A DNA stretch of 50,698 nucleotides from a virus, in IMG/VR virus record IMGVR_UViG_3300036770_005835, positions 1 to 50,698 of that record. One strand, given 5' to 3'. Shown here piece after piece: positions 33,609 to 41,700 of the stretch. The stretch's first letter is position 1; every line of letters starts with the position of its first letter. A model generated the notes under the pieces. The model saw only the letters and a list, made by a program, of their open reading frames with translations, ran no database searches and was not told the origin of the DNA. The position numbers and the translations under genes were made by a program.

Positions 33609-35343
33609 TAGATCCATCTGAATAAACTTCTATTACAAGACCAATCGTAGTTAGAGGGTTTACTTCTTGTCCCATTAAATTTACATATTTAACTATTTCT
33701 TTACCTGAAGAAGACTTCATAACAGAAATAGGTCCATATGTTTTTGATTTACCATCGTTATCAAATTGAACTAATCTATAATAGGTTAGTTCTTTTTGGT
33801 TGTAATCAATCCAAGAGTATTTTATTTCTTCCGTAGAGTAAACAGCTGCCGGCTTATTAACTATTTCCCTCCAAGTGTAACCGTCATAACTAGACTCCAA
33901 TATATAATGAGACGAGTTGTATTCTGATGCGGTAGTCCATTTAACCACATTCCACAATGGGTATTCAATGGCTTCAAATTGAGTTAATTCAACAGGTAAA
34001 GCTTGAGGTGTTGATACATAAATTTTAAAGGTGCCACTAACATCTCCACCGTATTCCCAAACACGGACATAAATTGTTTCCCCAGGTATAAAATCCTCTC
34101 TATATATCCAAGGCATCAAACCATCCAATCCATCGTCATCATCACATTCAATCTCAGTTAATGAACCTAGTGTTCCTCGATAAATTGTCATACCACCATC
34201 CGTAATATCCCCCGTTTGGGTATCAAAATCTAGTACAGTGATGTTATTTGGTACCACTACTTTAAACCAAACATCTCCACCAGCATAACTAGCACATGAA
34301 GGACTTGACTCTGTTGTTGTTGAAGTCGCTAATGTATTGGTGTAAGTTACATACCCCAAAGGTTCATTTACTGTAAGTAATATCGCACCTGATGGGTCAT
34401 CATTTGATGGGGGAGGTGGTGGTGGAGCTAGTTTTGTAATTGTTATTGAATACTCACCACAATCAGGTGAAGGCCAAGTATCAGTCCACAAATAGTATGT
34501 ACCTGCTGATAAATTTTGTGTAAACGATGTTGAAGTACCTGATGATGTTGTCGACCAATTAAGTACATTACCATTTGAAGGAGTACAACTAGAATGTAAT
34601 GAAAGTATTTTATATGTACCCGTCCCACCTAAATCAAATTGATAATTACCTCCACCCGATGGAACTGTTATAGACCAAACCGCATCTTCTCCATCACCAT
34701 ATAAACTTGAACCAAATGAATTAACTGGAAAATCATTTCCTCTACCACAAGTTGTTTGAGTACCTGTAGTTGTTGTTGTTCCTTCTGTTGTTGGTAATGA
34801 AAGAGCTGTCACATTTGAACAATCACTATTTGAAGGTAGTGGAGGACCTACTGTAGTAGTAAAATCGTGAATATATAACGCTCTGTTTGCGTTGTTATTT
34901 AGTATTCTTAACTCTAAATTCGCTCTACCATCATCTATAGTTATGTTAGATGTAATTGCAGTGGTTGCCGATGTTGAATAAGCGTTAATTAATTCCCATG
35001 CACCTCCATTTACTCTTTTATACAAAGCAAAACCACCATTAGATCCTGATACTCTTAGTTTAAGTGTCAATGTTCCAACACCACCTGAGCTTATAATCGG
35101 TGTAATTAATTCACCTCCCGCTTTTGATAACTGAGTGAACCCTGAAGATCCGGTACCATTTGCTGCACCTCCTGGTGCAACAATTGTCTTAGTGTATAGC
35201 CAAGTACCTCCATTACCGTTTTGGGATGATTGAGATGTTAGATAGGACGTTTGGGATGTCCAAGATTGAAAGTTTTCTGATAGTTGCCCAAATATAGGAC
35301 TAGAAAGCAAAAATGCTAACGTGATTAATAATAAATTTTTCAT
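33589..35343 (-). CDS. large secreted protein with T9SS type A sorting domain
   Basis: 584 residues. A signal peptide (KNLLLITLAFLLSSPIFGQ) leads into a jelly-roll-like domain (about 20-165), then two pre-peptidase-type beta domains (about 172-310 and 318-445) separated by a proline run. The end has the typical Bacteroidota T9SS pattern LPVELTQFEAIEYPLWNVV, WTTASEYNSSHYILESSYDG, YYRLVQFDNDGKS and a final VNLMGQEV strand. It should be exported and anchored or released by the T9SS. It may act on the surface of the infected cell, for example as adhesin or decoy. Upstream, on its own strand, an ATATTTATAA site is seen. Confidence 0.82.
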   Translation of the reverse strand: MKNLLLITLAFLLSSPIFGQLSENFQSWTSQTSYLTSQSSQNGNGGTWLYTKTIVAPGGAANGTGSSGFTQLSKAGGELITPIISSGGVGTLTLKLRVSGSNGGFALYKRVNGGAWELINAYSTSATTAITSNITIDDGRANLELRILNNNANRALYIHDFTTTVGPPLPSNSDCSNVTALSLPTTEGTTTTTGTQTTCGRGNDFPVNSFGSSLYGDGEDAVWSITVPSGGGNYQFDLGGTGTYKILSLHSSCTPSNGNVLNWSTTSSGTSTSFTQNLSAGTYYLWTDTWPSPDCGEYSITITKLAPPPPPPSNDDPSGAILLTVNEPLGYVTYTNTLATSTTTESSPSCASYAGGDVWFKVVVPNNITVLDFDTQTGDITDGGMTIYRGTLGSLTEIECDDDDGLDGLMPWIYREDFIPGETIYVRVWEYGGDVSGTFKIYVSTPQALPVELTQFEAIEYPLWNVVKWTTASEYNSSHYILESSYDGYTWREIVNKPAAVYSTEEIKYSWIDYNQKELTYYRLVQFDNDGKSKTYGPISVMKSSSGKEIVKYVNLMGQEVNPLTTIGLVIEVYSDGSTRKVIR

Positions 35344-35509
35344 AATAATTGGTCTTGTTTTTTATACACTTAATTCTTACTAAGTGATTATACTTATAAA
35401 TATGTTTTCTTTATCATTAAGTAAAACATAAATTAATATTTAATACGCACCGATTATTATTTTAGTGCTTTCACTTTTCATTTTTATTTTTTTTTAGTAA
35501 AATTATGGT

Positions 35510-36235
35510 ATGAAAAGTATTGAAAGCTTTATAAATAGGGAAGTAAAGGCGAAAGAAATCTTTTATTTAAAAGAAGTCCAAAAGTCTGAGGCTTACGAAT
35601 TTGTTAAAACTTATCACTATTTAGGTGATGCCAAATTTTTTGCTAAATTTTCATATGCTTTAATCCATAAAGAAACCGACAATATTGTGGGTGTGGCAAC
35701 TTTTTCTAACCCACAAGGTAATGTGGCCCTTAAAGGTTGGTTCGGTTTACCTAATACAGACCAAACTGTTTTAGAATTATCTAGACTTTGTGTTTTACCT
35801 GAATTAAACGGTACTAACGCTACATCTTATTTATTAGGTGGTTCTATTAGATTATTAAAGAAAGAAGGGATACGTGCAGTTATCACATTAGCTGATGACA
35901 GTAGACACAGTGGGAGCATTTATCAAGTCTGTAATTTTACCTATTACGGTTTGACCGACAAGAAATCTGATTTCTTTAGGTGGGACGGAAAAGTTAACCC
36001 AAGAGGTTCTACAAAGGAAGTTCAAGGAGTGTGGATTAATAGAACAAGAAAACATCGATATGCTTATATTATAGATAAATCTTTAATTTGTAATTATAAA
36101 GAAGAACCCAAACCCCAAAAAGGAGATACCAATGAATATGATTGTTGTGGTGGTACAAAACAAGTTTACGATAATAGATTTAATAAATGGTATTCTTGCC
36201 CTAAATGTGATGAAATAGCTGAATTAGCTTTCTAA
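35510..36235 (+). CDS. second Mom-like DNA-modification protein with zinc ribbon
   Basis: 241 residues. GNAT-like core with the Mom-family chain: FVKTYHYLGDAKFF, ELSRLCVLPELNGTNATSY, ALITLADDSRHSG-like (AVITLADDSRHSG) and IYQVCNFTYYG, then FRWDGKVNPRG. Unlike the copy at 30555 it ends with a small zinc ribbon (EYDCCGGTKQVY, SCPKC). The two copies are only distantly alike, so they may act on different targets or one may be regulatory. Anti-restriction is the likely role. Confidence 0.75.
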   Translation: MKSIESFINREVKAKEIFYLKEVQKSEAYEFVKTYHYLGDAKFFAKFSYALIHKETDNIVGVATFSNPQGNVALKGWFGLPNTDQTVLELSRLCVLPELNGTNATSYLLGGSIRLLKKEGIRAVITLADDSRHSGSIYQVCNFTYYGLTDKKSDFFRWDGKVNPRGSTKEVQGVWINRTRKHRYAYIIDKSLICNYKEEPKPQKGDTNEYDCCGGTKQVYDNRFNKWYSCPKCDEIAELAF

Positions 36236-36264
36236 AGATATTTATTAAAAAGAATTTTTGGATA

Positions 36265-37179
36265 ATGAAAGATTTAATTAAAAAAATATTAAAAGAAGAA
36301 CAATTATCGTTATTTGGTGATGAAGAAAAAGTTGAAAATACAAGATACAAACTTTGTTCACATTACGACAATTCACCAAAAGACAAAGAACTTTGTGTTA
36401 GGCTTAATAATTTAGGTCAATTTTTATATAAACAATTAGGTTTAAGAAAAATTATTGATGAAAAATTAAAACTTCTCGGTGTTGTAGACGACCTTAATCA
36501 GAAATACCAAAAACCACTAGCCATCCTTTACAGTACAGGAAAATTTGATAATATAAAATATGAGGATGGTGTCTATACTTTGGATATATTAAAAGATCGT
36601 TTCATGGTTTATAACCAATCAGGTGAATGGGATTTTATAAATAAATTAAATACTAATTATTCAGATTTAGCCGAATTATTAACAGAACTTTTTATTAGAG
36701 GTGGGGTTAATACTAAACTCCATAATAAAAATGAGTTAGGTCTTAAAAATTACCTTTATTCTATAAAAAATAAACTAGATAGGGTTTTGGATAAATACTT
36801 TAAGATTGACGAATATAGGGATTTTGTAAGGAATATAAAAGATAGGTCTGAAATAGGTGAAAAATCTGAAGATGATGTTCTTGATGTTTTACAAAAATTT
36901 GGAATGTCACTCTTATACCAAGGAGGGAATGGTGATTATATTGATATGATTTTTGGGGCAGACCTAATTATGGAATATAAGGGTGGAATTTATTTATTCC
37001 AAGTAAAAAGTACTGAAACACAAATGTTAAAAAGTTCGGAAGATTCTAAATATAAAAAGATTGACTATTTTGCATCACCTACTAAACTTGGTATAGTCAT
37101 TAAAAGTAGAAAAGGTAAAATAACCAATATAGATTTTGATGGCAAAATCATCGATGAATCCGAAAAAGAAAATACCTAG
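36265..37179 (+). CDS. putative PD-(D/E)XK nuclease-like protein with N-terminal tag
   Basis: 304 residues opening MKDLIKKILKEEQLS, the amphipathic tag also at 14681. Residues about 200-295 resemble a Holliday-resolvase/Mrr-type nuclease core: SEDDVLDVLQKFGMSL, GGNGDYIDMIFGADLIMEYK, IYLFQVKST; D..D and Q-x-K fit the PD-(D/E)XK arrangement with Q in place of E/D. If the tag targets the capsid, this could be a nuclease packaged with the DNA. Both steps are inference. Confidence 0.55.
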   Translation: MKDLIKKILKEEQLSLFGDEEKVENTRYKLCSHYDNSPKDKELCVRLNNLGQFLYKQLGLRKIIDEKLKLLGVVDDLNQKYQKPLAILYSTGKFDNIKYEDGVYTLDILKDRFMVYNQSGEWDFINKLNTNYSDLAELLTELFIRGGVNTKLHNKNELGLKNYLYSIKNKLDRVLDKYFKIDEYRDFVRNIKDRSEIGEKSEDDVLDVLQKFGMSLLYQGGNGDYIDMIFGADLIMEYKGGIYLFQVKSTETQMLKSSEDSKYKKIDYFASPTKLGIVIKSRKGKITNIDFDGKIIDESEKENT

Positions 37180-37576
37180 TTTTTGTTTTGAATCCCCTTG
37201 GTTAAAACCATTTGATTTAGATTTATATTCAACAGTTGTTGTTGCAGGTGCTAGAACTTTACGTGCAACATGGTCACCTGAGTTAGCACAAGATTTACAG
37301 GGTTTTCATGGTTTAGACATAGAGGAGGAATTGACTAGGGTTTTATCGGAAGAAATTTCTAGACAAATAAATAGGGATATAATGACCACCCTTACACAAG
37401 ATTTAGTCCCAGTACAACCTTTAGATGCACCAGTAGGTCATTTGTTTTATTTTGATTTCCAATATGAAGACACCAAAGAACCAAAGGTATATAGTGATGG
37501 GTCTTGGTCTTTAGGTAACGTCTTTGAAGGTTCTATAGGAATTAAAATAGAAATTAAAAAGTTTGAGTTTATTTAA
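37154..37576 (+). CDS. small protein with a T4 gp23-like segment
   Basis: About 140 residues; the ATG at 37154 is preferred, though an in-frame ATG at 37139 is open, and both overlap the preceding gene. Residues about 35-75 (GARTLRATWSPELAQDLQG, HGLDIEEELTRVLSEEI, RQINRDI) are very like a helix of T4-type major capsid proteins (RALKAEYSLELAQDLKAIHGLD...). The next part (VQPLDAPVGHLFYFDFQY) also recalls a gp23 strand, but in reversed order. It is too short to be the capsid protein. It may be a capsid accessory or an arm that pairs with gp23. Confidence 0.6.
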   Translation: MNPKKKIPSFCFESPWLKPFDLDLYSTVVVAGARTLRATWSPELAQDLQGFHGLDIEEELTRVLSEEISRQINRDIMTTLTQDLVPVQPLDAPVGHLFYFDFQYEDTKEPKVYSDGSWSLGNVFEGSIGIKIEIKKFEFI

Positions 37577-37612
37577 TCTATCTTCTTAATATTTATTAAG
37601 AAAGAAATTAAC

Positions 37613-38899
37613 ATGTCAAAAAACTTTTTTAATAAATTAAAAGAATCTTTTATGTCTTCTCCTAATTATAGAGGGAACAAATCTGATGATTTTGAAAAAG
37701 CTAAAGAAGTTTTATTTTCCTCAAAAAATACACAACAATTAATATCGGCTGTTAAATTCATAAACAACTTCAATAAAAAGTGGGATATTAGAGAAGGTTC
37801 TCCCGAATTTATTTATTTTGAAAGAATGATTAAATTAATGAGAATTAAAATTAAAAATATCGGACTTGGGAATGTTGGTGATTTAGATGAGAGTTTTCGG
37901 TTGAGCCGTAGTATAAAAAATATAATCAGAGAATCTTTAGGTGATTTAAGTTGGATTGAGGACACCCATTCTAGTTTTGACCCTCACTTTATTTTTAAGG
38001 GTAAAGAACATTGGGTCGATGTTGAAGGTTTGTCTAATGAAGAAAAAATTTTAATTAGGGAATATCTTCTAAAGGTAACAAATTATAGAAGTAGTAGACA
38101 ATTTAAAGAACACATGATTGACGAATACAAGGGTTTTGTTGTTCATTGTGGTACTGATGTTACTGATTATGAACCTGAAGAGGATGAAATTTGTTATTTA
38201 GAAGTATCTTTTAATGAAGACAAATACACAGATAATTCCATTTATGTCGATGGTAGAGAGGTATTGGAATACATTAACCTAACCAATGATGACGAAGAAT
38301 TGGATGAATCTTTAGAATGGACTGATAAAGACAACTCTTATGGTAATGATGAAAGATATTCAAATGACGGTTCTTGGAAAGCAGACGACAATTGGACACC
38401 AAACCCTGATAAGTCTTATTGGAAACAAGGTAGTGTAGGTAGTACTTCATCATCTGGTGGGGAATCTGTTAGTGAAGGAATAGACGACTTAGGATGGATA
38501 AAGGATATAGAAGAATTCCCAAATTATAACGGATTTCCACAAGGTGTTGTTTATGTGGGTAGTCATGAAGAAATTACTATGTTTTATGAATTAATTCAAA
38601 AAATTAACCCTAAAAATTTTGACGGAAGAGGTAATATCTATAATTTACACCAAGGACTAGAGGAAAGAAGAGATGAAGCAGAGGCTGAAGGTTACGACTC
38701 AAGTGATTCCTTAATCGCAATATCATTTTTTGTGGAAAAAGATTATCCTGAAGGTTTATCTACTGGTTATTGGAGTTACGATGTAGATGAAGATGAGATA
38801 AACGAATGGTTAAGTGGTGGTGATACATTTAGCCAAGATTATAGATTATATAATAGTGTCTATAATTTAAAGAAAGAGTTAGCACACCTAATTAATTAA
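37613..38899 (+). CDS. hypothetical acidic protein with internal duplication
   Basis: 428 acidic residues. An N-terminal helical part is followed by IKNIIRESLGDLSWIED (about 102) and, further on, a second GIDDLGWIKDIEEFP (about 286), each starting a similar alpha/beta unit; the two units look duplicated. A serine/glycine/asparagine linker (SVGSTSSSGGESVSE) separates them. No catalytic motif. It may be a virion protein. Two terminator-poor bases later a host-type promoter starts a new unit. Confidence 0.6.
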   Translation: MSKNFFNKLKESFMSSPNYRGNKSDDFEKAKEVLFSSKNTQQLISAVKFINNFNKKWDIREGSPEFIYFERMIKLMRIKIKNIGLGNVGDLDESFRLSRSIKNIIRESLGDLSWIEDTHSSFDPHFIFKGKEHWVDVEGLSNEEKILIREYLLKVTNYRSSRQFKEHMIDEYKGFVVHCGTDVTDYEPEEDEICYLEVSFNEDKYTDNSIYVDGREVLEYINLTNDDEELDESLEWTDKDNSYGNDERYSNDGSWKADDNWTPNPDKSYWKQGSVGSTSSSGGESVSEGIDDLGWIKDIEEFPNYNGFPQGVVYVGSHEEITMFYELIQKINPKNFDGRGNIYNLHQGLEERRDEAEAEGYDSSDSLIAISFFVEKDYPEGLSTGYWSYDVDEDEINEWLSGGDTFSQDYRLYNSVYNLKKELAHLIN

Positions 38900-38908
38900 C
38901 CCCAGTAT

Positions 38909-38938
38909 TTGTTGTTAAAGAAAAAATGATTATATTTG
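38909..38938 (+). promoter_or_regulatory. Bacteroidota-type promoter (TTG-N19-TATATTTG)
   Basis: TTG at 38909-38911 and TATATTTG at 38931-38938 with the 19-base spacer seen in the other sites. It would drive the genes from 38961 to 40485. Confidence 0.7.
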
Positions 38939-38960
38939 TCTAAATTTAAAAAAGACAGGT

Positions 38961-39140
38961 ATGAGCATTGCTTTAATAAAACAAATTGAAAGAAATATTA
39001 AAATTAAAATGAAGGGGATTAAAGATGGTAGCATCACCCCTAAAGAATCTAGAATTGGGTTCCAATTTAATCGATTAAAAGATTTGGACCAAGCATCATA
39101 CGAAAATTTATTGAGTCAGTATAAACAAATATTAAAATAA
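38961..39140 (+). CDS. small basic helical protein
   Basis: A 59-residue frame (MSIALIKQIERNIKIKMKGIKDG...), first after the promoter and separated from the next ATG by one base. Function unknown. Confidence 0.65.
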   Translation: MSIALIKQIERNIKIKMKGIKDGSITPKESRIGFQFNRLKDLDQASYENLLSQYKQILK

Positions 39141-39141
39141 T

Positions 39142-39918
39142 ATGGGAACAGATATTCATGTGCTTTGTGAAGTAAAAGAAAATGGTAAATGGAAGGTTAA
39201 TGAGGAAAAGGTTTTCCCTAACCCTGATTATCATTATTTACAAGAAAGAATTAAAGAAGACTCTAATTATGTGGTACCTGATTTTTGGAAGGATGATTTA
39301 GATGCACCATTTAAAGAACACCCTGAAAGTGGTAGAAATTATGATAAGTTTGCTATTTTAGCAGATGTTAGAAATGGTTTTGGTTTTGCTGGTGTTAAAA
39401 CAGGTAGGGGGTTTAAACCTATGTCTAGTAATAGAGGTTTTCCTTTAGATTCTGATAAGGAATATGTGGAAAGATATTTTGATTGGACTCATTCACAAAC
39501 TTGGATTAATTTGAGTGATGTAAAAGAATATGATTGGGACCAAATGACTATTAAAACAGGTGTGATTAGTTTGGAAGAATATAAAGAACTAAGAGACCCT
39601 TTCTCAAAACACAATACCAAAACACCAAATAGTTGGTCAGGTGGGGTTGGTGGTGGGAATAACATCACAATTAGTATGAAGGAGGCAGATAAAGTTTTAA
39701 AAGGTGAAATAACCGAACTAACAAACAGAGACGAATATTTTAGAGAAGAAGAACCTGAAACTAAACCTATTTCAGAATGGAAAATTAATGTCCAATATGA
39801 ATGGCACATAACTTATAAAGAATGGTTTAAAAGTTTCTTTAAAAATTGGATTGAACCCATTAAGGAGTTGGGTGAAAAATATGAAGATGTTAGAGTAGTA
39901 ATGTCGTTTGATTCTTAA
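39142..39918 (+). CDS. conserved phage-type protein of unknown function (MGTDIH family)
   Basis: 258 residues opening MGTDIHVLCEVKENGKWKVN. Proteins with this M-G-T/M-D-I-H start, a following N-Y-x-x-F-A-x-L-A-x-V-R-N segment (NYDKFAILADVRNG) and a SHSQTW-like motif (here THSQTWINLSD) recur in phage genomes. The conserved histidines and aspartates suggest an enzyme, but no activity is known to me. Confidence 0.6.
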   Translation: MGTDIHVLCEVKENGKWKVNEEKVFPNPDYHYLQERIKEDSNYVVPDFWKDDLDAPFKEHPESGRNYDKFAILADVRNGFGFAGVKTGRGFKPMSSNRGFPLDSDKEYVERYFDWTHSQTWINLSDVKEYDWDQMTIKTGVISLEEYKELRDPFSKHNTKTPNSWSGGVGGGNNITISMKEADKVLKGEITELTNRDEYFREEEPETKPISEWKINVQYEWHITYKEWFKSFFKNWIEPIKELGEKYEDVRVVMSFDS

Positions 39919-39919
39919 T

Positions 39920-40270
39920 ATGTTTAAAGTTATTGTCGCAGGTGGTAGAGAATTCAATGACTACCAACTATTAAAAAATAATCTAGACCAACTCCTACAA
40001 AATAAAACAGAGATAGAAATTGTTTGTGGTAAAGCAAAGGGTGCAGATACCCTTGGTGAAACCTATGCTAAAGAAATGGGTTATTCTGTTAAAGAATTTC
40101 CGGCTCAATGGAATGAATTTGGTAAGAGAGCTGGTTATATTAGAAACGAAGAAATGGCTAAGTATGCTGATGCTTGTGTTGCTTTTTGGGATGGACAATC
40201 CAAAGGGACCAAACATATGATAGATTTGGCTAATAAACATAAATTAGAAATTAAAATAATAAAATATTAA
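39920..40270 (+). CDS. SLOG-fold protein (DUF2493-like)
   Basis: 116 residues from the ATG at 39920 (MFKVIVAGGREFNDY); the frame is open 12 bases further up but the core begins here. GGREF, EIVCGKAKGADTLGETYAKE, PAQWNEFGKRAGYIRNEEM and ADACVAFWDGQSKGTKHMI are the family's nucleotide-binding motifs. The SLOG superfamily binds nucleotide or NAD-derived ligands, and some members take part in phage-defence signalling. A role in binding such a signal is possible. Confidence 0.8.
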   Translation: MFKVIVAGGREFNDYQLLKNNLDQLLQNKTEIEIVCGKAKGADTLGETYAKEMGYSVKEFPAQWNEFGKRAGYIRNEEMAKYADACVAFWDGQSKGTKHMIDLANKHKLEIKIIKY

Positions 40271-40272
40271 AA

Positions 40273-40485
40273 ATGGAAATAATAGATTATACTTGGTTTA
40301 CTTCTTCACATTCTATAGGCATCGTTTTGGTTAAAGACCCTTATGATGGTTATAAAGCCTATATAGGTATTGGTGGTGGTGATAATGAATTGGATGACGT
40401 TAAACACATAACCGAATGGGGTAATAGATTTCCTCTTGAGGCAGCAAAAAAATTATTCCCCATGGTAGATTTTGAAAAAAATTAA
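40273..40485 (+). CDS. hypothetical small protein
   Basis: 70 residues, strand-rich (DYTWFTSSHSIGIVLVKDP) with a GIGGGDNELDD turn. Two bases after the SLOG gene; last in that unit. Function unknown. Confidence 0.6.
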   Translation: MEIIDYTWFTSSHSIGIVLVKDPYDGYKAYIGIGGGDNELDDVKHITEWGNRFPLEAAKKLFPMVDFEKN

Positions 40486-40495
40486 AAAAAAATAT

Positions 40496-40525
40496 TTGAC
40501 ATTTAAATAACTTTTATTATCTTTG
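40496..40525 (+). promoter_or_regulatory. Bacteroidota-type promoter of tRNA array 1
   Basis: TTG at 40496-40498 and TATCTTTG at 40518-40525, spacer 19. The following bases (CATATTTAATTAATA) are identical to those after the array 2 promoter (49181-49210), showing the two promoters share origin. Confidence 0.8.
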
Positions 40526-40554
40526 TAACATATTTAATTAATAGACATAAAAAA

Positions 40555-40662
40555 ATGAGAACAAATAACATACATATCAGTAATCGTAATCAGTGGTATC
40601 AGCCGTGTTTTATTAGCAGTGGTAAGGGTATGTTATATGTAGATAGTGTCTGTAAAGGATAA
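40555..40662 (+). CDS. short leader ORF before tRNA array 1
   Basis: A 35-residue frame (MRTNNIHISNRNQWYQPCFI...) between promoter and terminator. Array 2 has a similarly placed but unrelated 31-residue frame. It may be a leader peptide, or the region may act as RNA. Weak as a gene. Confidence 0.35.
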   Translation: MRTNNIHISNRNQWYQPCFISSGKGMLYVDSVCKG

Positions 40663-40687
40663 CGAGAAAAACATAAAAAGATATAAC

Positions 40688-40719
40688 AAACCCGATTCCA
40701 AAAAAGAGTCGGGTTTTTT
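40688..40719 (+). terminator. terminator between leader and tRNA array 1
   Basis: CCCGATTC (40691-40698) pairs with GAGTCGGG (40706-40713), followed by six T. It stands between promoter and first tRNA, so it may act as an attenuator. Confidence 0.8.
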
Positions 40720-40728
40720 ATTTTAACA

Positions 40729-40802
40729 CGGTGTGTAGCTCAGCTGGTAAGAGCATTCGCCTGATACGCGAAAGGTCGTAGGTTCAAATCCTACCACACC
40801 GA
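40729..40802 (+). tRNA. tRNA-Ile(GAU)
   Basis: Full cloverleaf: acceptor CGGTGTG/CACACCG with A73, anticodon loop CTGATAC, T loop TTCAAAT. No CCA encoded, as in all tRNAs here. Confidence 0.95.
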
Positions 40803-40814
40803 CAGAAAGAAAAA

Positions 40815-40830
40815 GTTCTTTGAAATATTG
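40815..40830 (+). promoter_or_regulatory. boxA-like antitermination element in array 1
   Basis: GTTCTTTGAAATATTG, after the first tRNA and 14 bases before the second. Same element as at 29968 and 49415; likely lets polymerase read through the structured array. Confidence 0.65.
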
Positions 40831-40844
40831 GTACAATTAATAAT

Positions 40845-40931
40845 TGACGGGTTCGCGTAGTTGGCCGAACGCACCAGACTGTTAATCTGGCGAGAATTTC
40901 TCCACCGTGGGTTCGACTCCCACCCCGTCAG
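40845..40931 (+). tRNA. tRNA-Asn(GUU) with a long variable arm
   Basis: Acceptor TGACGGG/CCCGTCA with G73, anticodon loop CTGTTAA, T loop TTCGACT. The variable region (about 14 nt, CGAGAATTTCTCC) forms an extra stem, making this 87-nt tRNA class II. Asn tRNAs are normally class I. U1-A72 and G73 fit Asn identity; the D arm and long variable arm look tRNA-Tyr-like. Confidence 0.9.
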
Positions 40932-40980
40932 CATTTATCGAAACTTATACATATTTATTAATATAAAATGTTAATAAATT

Positions 40981-41697
40981 ATGAAAGAGTTAGAAGAAAA
41001 AATTATTGAATTAAGAGAAAAAGGTTTTTCTTTTAAAAAAATTAAAAATGAACTAAATTGTGCTTTATCTACAATACAGTATCATTGTAAAAAACACGGA
41101 CTAAATAGTCCTAATGTTTCATTAAGATTAGAAGTGATTGGTGACTATAATTCTGAATCTGAGGGTAAAATACTTAAATTAAGAAATGAAAAAAAAAGTT
41201 ATTTGGAAATACAGGAGGAAACAAAATATAGTATGGATTTAATAAAAAAAGTTTGTAGGAAACATAATCTACAAAAAATGGATACCATAAAAATTGAACC
41301 GACTCTCATAATTGAAAAATATATAGAATTAAAATCATTAAGAAAAACGGCTTTATTTTTTGAAACAACAAGGGACACTATTAGAAAGTATGTTGATGTA
41401 AATAAACATAAATTAACTGAAGAAGAGAAGAAAAAATTAAAATCCCAACACGTTATAAGTTGGCGAAAGAGGAAAAAAATAGAATTGATTAATTATAAAG
41501 GTGGGGAATGTGAGTGTTGTGGATATAAAAGATGTGTAAGTGCTTTAGAATTCCACCATAAAGATCCAAAAGAAAAGGATTTTAATATAAGTGGTAAATC
41601 CTATTCTATTGAAAGATTAAAAAAAGAAATTGATAAATGTATTTTAGTGTGTAGTAATTGTCATAGTGAAATACATGAAGGATTGATTAAAATATAG
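40981..41697 (+). CDS. HNH endonuclease with helix-turn-helix repeats
   Basis: 238 residues. Three HTH-like units fill residues 1-150 (KGFSFKKIKNELNCALSTIQYHC, KSYLEIQEETKYS, LRKTALFFETTRDTIRKYV). The last 65 residues are an HNH nuclease: CECCGYKRC zinc knuckle, LEFHHKDP and CILVCSNCHSEIHEG. This is the form of free-standing homing endonucleases of phages. It is inserted between tRNA-Asn and the structured RNA at 41701, and has an ATATTTATTA site upstream. Confidence 0.88.
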   Translation: MKELEEKIIELREKGFSFKKIKNELNCALSTIQYHCKKHGLNSPNVSLRLEVIGDYNSESEGKILKLRNEKKSYLEIQEETKYSMDLIKKVCRKHNLQKMDTIKIEPTLIIEKYIELKSLRKTALFFETTRDTIRKYVDVNKHKLTEEEKKKLKSQHVISWRKRKKIELINYKGGECECCGYKRCVSALEFHHKDPKEKDFNISGKSYSIERLKKEIDKCILVCSNCHSEIHEGLIKI

Positions 41698-41700
41698 GGT

